A stretch of DNA of 64,000 bases. Source: Malachius bipustulatus. Lineage: Eukaryota > Arthropoda > Insecta > Coleoptera > Melyridae. The stretch is taken from contig OU342630.1 in assembly GCA_910589415.1 (NCBI GenBank), forward strand, positions 70,490,186-70,554,185. The letters are read 5' to 3'. Below are positions 52,192-62,159 of this stretch, piece by piece. The stretch's first letter is position 1. Each line of letters starts with the position of its first letter. Below the pieces are notes generated by a model. That model ran no database searches, was not told the DNA's origin, and saw nothing but the letters and a program-made list of their open reading frames with translations. The translations under genes and the position numbers were made by a program.

Positions 52192-54141
52192 GTCAATAGT
52201 GAGAGATCGGAACATTGCTATTGAACCGTACAGGGTAAAACAAAATTTCAAACGCCATCCCAAATCGTTTGTCACTCTGCATATTTCAAAAATATTTTCA
52301 CTTATACAGGGTGGACCATATTTTGCCTACATGTATCAAATTTTTTTTTTCAAATGGAACCCCCTATATTTTGTGACATATTCTTATTCGACTTTGAAAT
52401 AGCTTTATGTCAATACATATTGTTTGACATTTAGGTGCGGCGTTGACAGTTAAAAAAATATTTTCAAAAAAATTCATTGCATGCATGTATTTACTGAAAA
52501 GAAGCCTCAGAACTTAGTTTTGGAGTTTTAAGGTTGAAATTTGGTATCCATATGGAGAAAGGCCAGGTCTATCATCGCGATATAATAAGACCGAGATCTA
52601 CTATACAGGTGAGTCACAAATAACTGTCAAAATTTGCTTACTTCGGAAGGTCATAACTTCACTTTTTCAAATGGCACACTCGGTATTTTTTTCCACAATT
52701 AGATCCACCTCTGATCTGACTACAGTTTTTATTTGGTATGTCCTATACCTAAAATGCCCAGTTTGAGAGATATTACACATTTTCCGTTGGTCTGACTGCA
52801 GAAGATGCAAATGTCATATAAAACATGGGCCATGAAGAAAATGTGACATTTCTAGTGACATTTATCATTGCAGCGTAATAGCAACTCAAAGCTCGAGCGA
52901 AATAAAATAAAAAATAAAATACAAGATATGACAATATTTTTAAATTAAAATATGTAATATCAAATCAAATCAAAAAATTTTATTAATTTACCCAAAAGAA
53001 TAATACCATTTAGAGGAAAACAACAATAAAGTGAAATACAATATGATTTAAAAAATAAACTGCAACGAAGTTGTCAAATACACACTTGCACATAAATTCT
53101 TGCCGCAAAGAGAGGATTTCTCTCACTTTCTCCCAAACAAAGTCATGTCTACTTGCTCTTGTAAACGTAAATCCATTTACCAAAATTCTATTTAACTAAC
53201 GAGAACTTGGAATTTAAACATGCAGTGACAGTGACATTAGTAAAACTAAAAATGTCATATTCTTCCATATATCACTTTAAAGCGAAATGTCACATTTTTC
53301 TTCATAGCACCCTGTTTTATATGACATTTGCATCTTTTTGACATATATGACATTTGATTTGATATTATTTAATTTGAAAATTACATATTGTCATATCTTA
53401 TATTTTATTTTTTATTTAATTTCGCTCGAGCTTTGAGTTGCTATTACGCTGCAATGATAAATGTCACTAGAAATGTCACATTTTTCTTCATAGCCCCGGT
53501 TTTATATGACATTTGCATCTTCTGCAGTCAGACCAACGGAAAATGTGTAATATCTCTCAAACTGTGCATTTTAGGTATAGGACATACCAAATGAAAAATG
53601 TAGTCAGATCAGAGGTGGATCTAATTGTGGAAAAAAATACCGAGTGTGCCATTTGAAAAAGTGAAGTTATGACCTTCGGAAGTAAGCAAAATTTGACAGT
53701 TATTTGTGACTAACCTGTATAGTAGATCTCAGTCTTATTATATCCCGATGATAGACCTGACCTTTCTCAATGTGGAGACCAAATTTCAACCTTAAAACTC
53801 CAAAACTAAGTTCTGAGGCTTCTTTTCAGTAAATACATGCATGCGATGAATTTTTTTGAAAATATTTTTTTAAATGTCAACGCCACACCCAAATGTCAAA
53901 CAATATGTATTGACATAAAGCTATTACACAGTCGAATAAGAATATGTCATAAAATATAGGGGGTTCCATTTGAAAAAAAAAAATTGATCCATGTAGGCAA
54001 AATATGGTCCACCCTGTATAAGTGAAAATATTTTTGAAATATGCAGAGTAACAAACGATTTGGGATGGCGTTTGAAATTTTGTTTTACCCTGTACGGTTC
54101 AATAGCAATGTTCCGATCTCTCACTATTGACTCACCCTGTA
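52192..54141. mobile_element. Largest foldback element (1.95 kb, arms about 780 bp)
   Basis: Arms 52192-52965 and 53360-54141 are near-identical inverses. Several internal module starts (TACAGGGTGGACC near 52304, TACAGGTGAGTCAC near 52604) are mirrored on the other arm. No transposase is encoded. Confidence 0.95.
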
Positions 54142-54150
54142 TATATAAAT

Positions 54151-54186
<36 letters not shown>

Positions 54187-54187
54187 C
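54141..54187. repeat. (AT)n microsatellite
   Basis: Run of about 46 bases of TA with two single interruptions, at the edge of the large foldback element. Confidence 0.95.
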
Positions 54188-54832
54188 GTGGGCAGGTGAA
54201 TTTTGGAAAACCACTTTTTCGTAATCTGGGGGTCATGATCGGTGGACATTTGATGAGTTTGGGTGATTTTTGGAAAGTGATGTCGTCCTCAATAGTGTAT
54301 TTTTTGTTAAAAAATACACTAAAAAACGAAAAATAGCGTCTTTCAAAAATTCGTTACGTCACCATGTTTTGAATTGTAGGGCAGGCTCTCCCCGAAATAG
54401 TCGGTATTGATAGATACTTCCTGTGTGCAAAACCAAGACGCTGTCGGATAATTATTTTTGATTAATAGCAATCAGAAGTTCTTCATATACCATATTTTTC
54501 AGCGAGGCTGAATGCTCCGGAGATCATCCGATTTTAATTAATCAAACGGATTTGGAATGTAGATGTGTTCAGATATAAAAAATAATATAAAACTTTAATA
54601 TTTGTTTTCCATTTACCTAAATGGGTAAAAAGGTAAAAATTGTGCGCAAACATGCGCGAAATCGGCTGAGCGCGCGGGAGTGGTCGTGGAGTGGGAGTAG
54701 AACGGCATTTCTCCATCAGTTTTTCTTTTGTAAGCAAAAAAACAAAAATGCCATTTTTTGCACTAAATTGTCAACAGAGAAAAAGAATAAAATTTATGCA
54801 TAATAAAATTATATTGTCAAAAAAATATTTCT

Positions 54833-54838
54833 TTTATT
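54833..54838 (-). terminator. Poly(A) signal AATAAA of family member 2
   Basis: AATAAA on the minus strand lies about 83 nt after the stop, at the end of the stretch shared with the duplicate gene. Confidence 0.4.
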
Positions 54839-54920
54839 ATTATCATAATACATTATAGTTACATACAGTGTTTAACGCTTTGAAATACAAAAGGTAAACT
54901 AGAATTTATAACATTCGACA

Positions 54921-55598
54921 CTATTTTACATATTGATAAACTAGTGGTCCATAAGGAGATACATGTTGTCGATAAGACGGAGAAGGTCCTCCGTTGATGG
55001 GCTGTTGGTTGCCAATTACCATACTGGCTCCCTGATTGGCACTATGGAGGATTTTGGGAGGAAGTTTTACCTTATCGGGCTGCTGGTTGCCAATTTCGAT
55101 ATTCGTTTCCTCATTGGAGTTCGCGTTATTATCATCATCGCTGAGTATCAATAGGAACATTGGTGCTGGTAAACCTGAATTGCAAAAGAATAATATTAAT
55201 AAATATATGTAAGATAATAACGTCAACTATTTATTAATAACTACAAGAGTAAGCCTGAGAACCTAAAAACCAATACAAGAATAATAATATAAGATAATAA
55301 AGAGAGTTCTTCTTCGATCATAAGTGGAGCCACACCTGTTGATAGCTTCAAAATTTAATTTCTCTGGAGTTATTGACATACCGAAGGAACTCTCTTCTCG
55401 CCCTAGTAATTGTGAATTGACCTCCGACAGCTCCAGCATTTCCAGACGTCAGGAATTGAATCTGGACTGTCCCGTTTTTTCTCATAAATGAAACAAGTTA
55501 CATTATAAATGTGGCTACTTACCAGAAGTCTTAGTGATCGTTACAGATATGCAAATAAAAGCAAACAGAAAAGAAATTAAAAGGGTTTGGGAAGTCAT
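54921..55598 (-). CDS. Small secreted protein, family member 2 (two exons)
   Basis: Exon 1 is 55523-55598 and exon 2 is 54921-55174, joined in phase 1 across a 348-bp intron (donor GTAAGT, acceptor TTGCAATTCAG). The product is 109 residues. Residues 1-25 are a signal peptide with the core LLISFLFAFICISVTI, then G-LPAP. The rest is polar and low in complexity: an acidic stretch (SDDDNNANSNEE), two copies of IGNQQP, a PPKI motif and a tyrosine-rich end (YGPLVYQYVK). The mature part has no cysteine and no known domain. It is a tandem duplicate of the gene at 56939-57460 and shares exon-1 length, phase and promoter with the giant gene. A start inside the intron at 55226 would also give a hydrophobic leader. 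The spliced model is preferred because both duplicates keep it. Secretion is inferred from the leader; the role is unknown. Confidence 0.75.
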
Positions 55599-55648
55599 TT
55601 TTTCTGTGTTTTGCGTATTATTAATTTTCAAGAGCAAACCTCACAAAT

Positions 55649-55683
55649 AACTGTAAAACTTAAAACTTATTTTGCTTTTTATA
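55649..55683 (-). promoter_or_regulatory. TATA box and initiator of family member 2
   Basis: Minus-strand TATAAAAAG starts at 55683 and an ACAGTT initiator-like word lies at 55654-55649, with the central A 31 bp downstream. The predicted leader is about 54 nt before the ATG at 55598. Confidence 0.6.
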
Positions 55684-56177
55684 ATCCTATGCCTCTTTTG
55701 GTAATTTGAATTTCTAATTTTTCGTGAAATTAAAAATTCAAGATATTATTAAAAGTAAGTGAAGTATATAAAAAGAATGTAATTATTTCGGATTTAATCG
55801 AAAAAATAAATTTTATTTTTAATATCCGAAATATTTATATTGAAATTATTATGTGAAATTACTATTTTTTCATTAAATATCAAATCATTATAAAATATAC
55901 AGTTCAAATACAAGATAGGTCGTAATCTATAATAAAATATAGGTATCTATAATAGGCTATTTCTGAATATCTGGGAAGATCAACTTTTTTAATCTTGATC
56001 TTGTAAAAAAGGCTTTTTACACGATCAATAAATAAAAAATAAAAATTTTGAAAGTTTTAGGTTTCATGTTGAGGTTTCATGAATTTTCGTTCAAAAAAAC
56101 TCCATCCATAATGTTTTAGAGATATGTTGATGCTGGAAAGAAAAACGAAGCAAGCTGTCAGATTGAATTCCCAGCTA

Positions 56178-56635
56178 TACAGGGTGTTACGAAAATGACG
56201 GATAAACTCTTTAGTACATTGTAGGGGACAGTCAGTAGAGCACGGGAAAAATAATTTTAAAAATTCTGGTCTCCAATTTGGTGAGATAAAAAATGCCAAA
56301 GTTAACATTTTACTATCTTTGTTTTTCAGTATTTGCAAAAACTAGATGATTTTACAGATATAAAAAAGGGTATTTTAATCGTTATCAATTAAAAAAATTG
56401 CTTAAGATGTATTATATTTGGCAACAACGGTTTTGATACCTCATTGTTAGAAATGAGATGAGATTACCAAATACCAGCAGTTATCGTGTTAAACGTTGCC
56501 AAATTTATTGTTCAATATTTATCCTATATCTTTTAAAATGTAGCTCTGGATTTTTTTAAATTACTTTTCCCATACTTTTCTGAGTGTCCCCTCCAATGTA
56601 CTAAAGAGTTTATCCGTCATTTTATTAACACCCTA
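56178..56635. mobile_element. Foldback element with a matching empty site at 50696
   Basis: TACAGGGTGTTACGAAAATG at the left and inverse words at the right (TTTATCCGTCATTTTATTAA, CACCC). It interrupts a stretch that is continuous at 50640-50720. TATA flanks both sides, consistent with a TA-containing target duplication of 2-4 bp. Confidence 0.9.
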
Positions 56636-56849
56636 TATATCGTTATATCGATTGGTATTGAAATATTATTAAGTATTCCTTTTGAACAGAAATTTGTTCG
56701 TTCCTTGTGGCATTTTTTTTCTTATATCATAAATGGTACAGATAGGCCAAGTAAAATGGCTTCTTACCATAATTAAGTTAGGTTCATGTGATGAAATATT
56801 AGGGACTGTATCATAAGAAAAGTAGTACTATGCATAATAAAAATAATAT

Positions 56850-56855
56850 TTTAAT
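56850..56855 (-). terminator. Possible poly(A) signal ATTAAA of family member 3
   Basis: ATTAAA, the common variant signal, lies about 85 nt after the stop at 56939, in the position that aligns with the AATAAA of member 2. Confidence 0.3.
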
Positions 56856-56938
56856 TATTATCATAATACATTATTATTACATATAGTTTTTAACGCTTCG
56901 AAATATAAAAGGCAAACTAGAATTTATAACATTCGACA

Positions 56939-57460
56939 CTATTTTAAATATTGATAAACTAGTGCTGGTCCAGAAGGATATACATGTTGTCGATAATTAG
57001 ACGGAGAACCTCCTCCGTTGTTGGGCTGTTGGTTTCCAATTACGATATTGCCTCCCTGATTGACACTATGGTGGATTTTGGGAGGAAGTTCTACCTTATC
57101 GGGCTGCTGGTAGTTAATTTTGAGACTCGTTTCCTCATCGGAGCTTGTGTTATTCTGATCATTATCGCTGAGTATCAATAAGAACATTGGTGCTGGTAAA
57201 CCTGAATTGTAAAATAATATTAATAAATAGAAGGAAGGAACTCTCTTCTCGCCATAGTAATAATTATTGATAATTGACCTCCCACAGCTCCAGCAGTATT
57301 CCCAGACGTCAGGAATTGACTCTGGACTGTCCCCTTTTTTCTCATAAATGAAACAAGTTACATTATAAATGGTGTTCTACTTACCAGAAGTAATAGTGAT
57401 CGTTACAGATATGCAAACAAACGCAAGCAGAAAAGAAATTAAAAGGGCTTGGGAACTCAT
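56939..57460 (-). CDS. Small secreted protein, family member 3 (two exons)
   Basis: Exon 1 is 57385-57460 and exon 2 is 56939-57201. The intron of 183 bp has donor GTAAGT and acceptor TTACAATTCAG and is phase 1. The product is 112 residues. The signal peptide is residues 1-25 (core LLISFLLAFVCISVTI), then G-LPAP, an acidic N/S/D/E stretch, two QQP motifs, PPKI, a glycine-asparagine run (NNGGGSPSN) and a tyrosine-rich end (ALVYQYLK). By eye the mature part is roughly 70% identical to member 2, with several small indels that keep frame. Introns and promoter of the two look at least as similar as the coding part. The function is not recognised. A small secreted gland product is inference. Confidence 0.75.
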
Positions 57461-57509
57461 TTTTCTATGTTTTGCGTTTTATTAATTTTCAAGAGCAAAC
57501 CTCACAAAT

Positions 57510-57544
57510 AACTCTAAAACTTAAAACTTATTTTGCTTTTTATA
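57510..57544 (-). promoter_or_regulatory. TATA box and initiator of family member 3
   Basis: Minus-strand TATAAAAAG starts at 57544 and an AGAGTT word lies at 57515-57510, its central A again 31 bp downstream. The flanking sequence is nearly the same as in member 2. Confidence 0.6.
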
Positions 57545-58159
57545 ATCCTGCGCCTCTTTTGGTAATTAGAATTTTTAATTTTTCGTGAAATTAAAAAGCC
57601 AAGAAAAAGGATGTAAATATTTCGGATTTAATCGAAAAAATACATTTTCTTTTTAATACCCGAAATACTTATATTAAAATTATATGTGAAATTACTATTT
57701 TTTATGGTGTCATTAAATATCAAATCATTATAAAATATATAGGTAAGTCAAGGACAAGATAGGTCATAGGTATCTATAATAGAGATTATTCCTGAAAATA
57801 TGGGAAGATATTTTACCTTTTGGCTATTTACAAGATCATTAATTTAAAAAAAAATCTAAAAATAGTTTTAGCTTTTATGTTAAAAGCTAAAAAAACACAC
57901 AAAACATTTTTGTGTAACTAGACAAATCAAACAGCTGAAAATATCCCCTCATGTATTGCCACTATAGAATTTATTTTGACCCTGTCGATTTATTAAAATT
58001 TTCCCATACCTGACTTTTGGCTAAGGAACAGCTACAAGACTTAGCAACAAGATATTTCCTCTAGATCTCTGAATCGGTGTTCAAAAAAATTGGACTCTTA
58101 CAGATTGGAATCTTCTTAATAGGAAGTACATTTCTCCAAAGTTGTACAACTACATATAA

Positions 58160-58670
58160 TACAGTCTTTTTCTATTGGTTTTCCTCTTTTGTCAATTGCT
58201 TTTCCTTATTTGTCAAATGAGTTTCCCATTTATGAAACGTCAGTGCGTGATTTTTCAATTGAAATTCCTCTTTTGTCAAATAAGATTCCTTTTATATCAA
58301 ATGCTTTTCCAATATTTATGATACTGTCATTGCACGTAAATAGGAAAAGCAATTGACATAAAGGCCCGTATTCATCAATAAATATAACCCCTGGGGTTAT
58401 ATTTTGGAACATGTCATTGGTTTAAAATTCGTAGCGTTCGTAGGGTTTGAGCATTAGACCAATCAGCTGTCAGAAAATTCAAAATATAACCCCAGAGTTA
58501 TATTTTGAAGTTTGATGAATACGGACAAAAGTGAAACTAATTTGACATAAAAGGATATTAATTGATAGATCAATGACTACAATCGTTGATAGATACAAAA
58601 ATAAGAAAACCATTTGACAAATAAGGAAAAGCAATTGACAAAAGAGGAAAACCAAAAGCAAAAGACTGTA
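58160..58670. mobile_element. Foldback element with a nested element
   Basis: Ends TACAGTCTTTTTCTATTGG and AAAAGACTGTA. Arms rich in TTTTCCTCTTTTGTCAATTG and its inverse. Inside, 58363-58527 has its own inverted ends (CCCGTATTCATCAA / TTGATGAATACGG). Confidence 0.9.
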
Positions 58671-60413
58671 TATTCATTAATTAAAAAAAGTAACGGTATT
58701 AGTTTACAATAACGGAAATTTACAATAAACAGTTGATTTCTTGAAGTGTATATGGATGCCCGGCGAAAATAGCATGTAGGTACCTAGAAAAAGAGGTGAT
58801 TCTGCATAAAAAAATAAAACTTTTACCTCCTATAAACTTATATGCCCAGACGTGCAGGTTTCAAGATACAGGCGGTCAAATTTGTTTTTAAGATTTTTGT
58901 CAATATCTCGGGAAAACACTGGTTGGTTATGGTTGATGAGTATTTATGTTATCATAGAAAATCTTGTCGATCGGTTTCGGGCTACTATAGCCCATCCTCA
59001 GGATAACTGCAGGTGGCGTACAAAAGTTGTTGTAATTCAATAAAACATTCGTCAAAATAATTTTTTCTAATAGAACTCACTTGTCAGTTTCTACAAGTTC
59101 TGTAGTTGGAGTAAAAAAAATCATCCTGGAGGTGAATTTAATTGAAATACAGGCTTTGAGATGTAAGATGTAAAAAAGAATCACTGCAGACCATGACGGT
59201 AATTATTACATTTAAAAACAACAGCTGCAAAAGCACATAACGAACAATAAAATTTAAACCTTCATCATACGGAGAAGGGACTTTGAAAGCCCTTTTGTCA
59301 AACCAACTATGGTACGTCTGGCCATATCAGTTTATAAGAAAAAAGTCTCAATTTTTTATGTAGCTACAATCACTTTTTTTTTAGGTATATTTCCGGACAC
59401 CATGCTTAATATTTTACACATCCATAAATGCAAAACTTTGGAGAAATGTTCTTCTGTTCTTCATGAAGAGATGACGGGTTTAAATGTATAAATAAACAAG
59501 AAAAAATCATATTTACTAATGGAAACCAGTCTTAAATACGAGATTCTTTCTCAAGTAATGTTGCAGGAATTTCAAATAAAGCTTACAAAGAAACGCCAAT
59601 TTGTTGCTTTTTGTTATAAGAATTCCAGCCGAATTCGAATTGGAAAATTACTTTAATTAAACCACGATTGCATATAACGAAGTGAGGAATAGTTGAACTC
59701 GCCTAAAGAATTCTACGGTTTGTTTTTTCTCAGAAACATATCTCTGAATTTAAGACCAATTATTGTTTCCATGGTGTCATTCTGCACACTCAGTTGCTAG
59801 TTATGTGAATGGAAATCATTGGTTGAGGAATTCAGAACAATTGTCAGTTTATATCGGGTGTTTCCTAAGTACTTGTAATATTATTATAGAATGAAAAAGT
59901 TGCTGCCAAGTCCTGTCTGCAATAAGTCTCCAGTTTTCGAAAAATTTCAAATTACTATAATGGAATGTCTACAAAAATGATTCTTGTTGTGTTTTGGATG
60001 AAATCGATTATATTACGTACATAACAAACAACTATAATAAATGGGCGGAAAGTTTTCTTGCTTACCTATAAAAGTTTTAATGCGATTTAAATTAAGTATA
60101 ATAGATGTTCAATAAAAAATCAAGATCCTGATACAAAATAGCGAACTTATAATGTAGAATCTGTAGAAGAATTTTGTGGATATTTTCACGTACTGTTGCA
60201 AAGTACGGATTTATAATTATTTGGAAGTGTAATTCTAAAGAAAATTTACAGCAAGATCGTCCCCTTAGTTTTACTTTTTAGGATCTTTTTGAAAGAAAAA
60301 TTAATGTCACCGAGTCAGACACTACTGAGTGACTCAAAAGTAACATTCCCGAGGGAATATGCTCACAAAGTTATCAAAATGTAATCAAACGAGATGTGTA
60401 TTTTGATGGAATA
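58671..60413. other. Intergenic DNA
   Basis: Apart from the short CGGTTTCGG motif no gene or repeat was recognised. Confidence 0.45.
58966..59012 (+). repeat. CGATCGGTTTCGG ... CATCCTCAGG motif
   Basis: Short conserved motif of the kind CGACCGGTTTCG-N-CATCxTCAGG, which I recall as common in insect repeats. Isolated here; the element class is uncertain. Confidence 0.4.
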
Positions 60414-61770
60414 TACAGGGTGTCCCACGACCTGACTGCCATAGCTTAAGGGTAGGTGTAGTTTTTCAAGGCGATTCAGGATCTGGTTTTGAAATTTTCC
60501 TGAGGCCCTTCGTTTCGAGTATACAGGGTGATTTGTGCAATTTGCCGAAATCTTTGATGAGCGATATCTTTTGAACGAATTGATCGAATTTAACGAAATT
60601 TTGTAGATATGCTCTACTAATGACACTTAATACCTCGCATTTTTCGCCGATTTGAAAACTGCAGGGCCGTACTTATTTTATTGATATCTTTCGGTTTTGT
60701 CGAAAAGTTCACCCTGTATGCATTTTATTCAAAGTTTGGTGCCATTTTCTAAAACTACGTGAAAAATGCTACAATTGTGGTAAAAAATACTTGGCATCAT
60801 CCAACTGAATCGAGAAGAAAATTCAGTTTTTTAGTTTTTTATTCGGAATTTCAATTCATGTGTTGTTAATAATTTAAGAAAAATCGAATGTGGTTTATTA
60901 AAACTTGCGTATTTTGTAGTTATTTTAAATAAATTTACTTTATCTACAGATTTAGCCAAGATTGGGGACCCTTCTACAGATTGTTTCGAGCTAAGAATAA
61001 GTTTTAACAGCAAAATAAATAACACATTTAACACATTACCACATAGACAAATAAGTATCCACATAAACGAAACAGGAAGGAAAATATCAACACAAATGTT
61101 GGGAAGAAAAACTACAATTCAGTGCAGGTAATGGTCAAGGAGACCACCATCAAACTCAACACATTTCCTTGACCTTGAAATTAATCTAAAAACCATTTAA
61201 AATTTTTTTTAGCTCGAAACAATCTGTAGAAGGGTCGCCAATCTTGGCTAAATCTGTAGATAAAGTAAATTTATTTAAAATAACTACAAAATACGCAAGT
61301 TTTAAAAAACCACATTTGATTTTTCTTCAATTAGGAACAACACATGAATTGAAATTCCGAATAAAAAACTAAAAAACTGAATTTTCTTCTCGATTCAGTT
61401 TAATGATGCCAAGTATTTTTTTTACCACAATTGTAGCATTTTTCACGTAGTTTTAGAAAATGGCACCAAACTTTGAATAAAATGCATACAGGGTGAACTT
61501 TTCGACAAAGCCGAAAGATATCAAAAAAAAATTAGTACGGCCCTGCAGTTTTCGAATAGGCGAAAAATTCGAGGTATTAAGTGTCATTAGTAGAGCATAT
61601 CTACCAAATTTCGTTAAATTCGATCAATTCGTTCAAAAGATAATTGCACAAATCACCCTGTATAATCGAAACGAAGGGCCTCAGGAAAATTTCAAAACCA
61701 GATCCTAAATCGCCTTGAAAAACTACACCTACCCTTAAGCTATGGCAGTCAGGTCGTGGGACACCCTGTA
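60414..61770. mobile_element. Modular foldback element
   Basis: TACAGGGTGTCCCACGACCT at the left, inverse at the right. Further mirrored boundaries TACAGGGTGATTTGTGCAA (60524 / 61660) and GTTCACCCTGTATGC (60708 / 61490). A short core includes TAGCCAAGATTGGGGACC and its near inverse. Confidence 0.95.
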
Positions 61771-62008
61771 TGTACAGGAATCGGCAAAAAAGGTCTCCTC
61801 GATTTTGTAAGGCGATTGGTTGAATTAGGACGAGAGTTGAGGGTGCGGGAGGGTCTCTCTTGATCGCTACACGTATGGCGCTTTAAGTTATCATCATGGT
61901 GCGGGAGAGCATCGAGGTTCGCTGTTCCAAGGAAAATCGATTTTCTCAGAAAAATTTCAGAAAATTTACCCCGCGTTCGCCCGATTTACCCCCGTAAGCT
62001 TTTGGAGA

Positions 62009-62036
62009 CTTACCAGACTCTGCATGGTCTGGTAAG
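62009..62036. repeat. Small hairpin CTTACCAGAC ... GTCTGGTAAG
   Basis: Perfect 10-bp arms with an 8-base loop in a GC-richer stretch between the last foldback element and the retrotransposon remnant. Confidence 0.8.
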
Positions 62037-62159
62037 ACAAAGTCCGCTCAGTTGGAAAATTCTATTTTTCAAAATCCATTCACCTCGATTTTTTTTGCAA
62101 ACCCTGTTTGAAGAAAAAATCGAATTTTAGAACTGGCCGGACTTTTTCTAACCAGATAT

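Larger units (their letters stand above)
54833..57880 (-). repeat. Tandem segmental duplication carrying members 2 and 3
   Basis: The stretch from about 54833 to 56070 matches 56850 to about 57880 along its length: 3' flank, exon 2, intron, exon 1, promoter and about 300 bp beyond. The two copies are separated by about 780 bp that includes a foldback element. Confidence 0.8.

Noticed and set aside
54534..54803. Overlapping frames on both strands
   Set aside because: The minus-strand frame contains a proline/arginine run from a GC-rich word. No conserved pattern and no paired exon.
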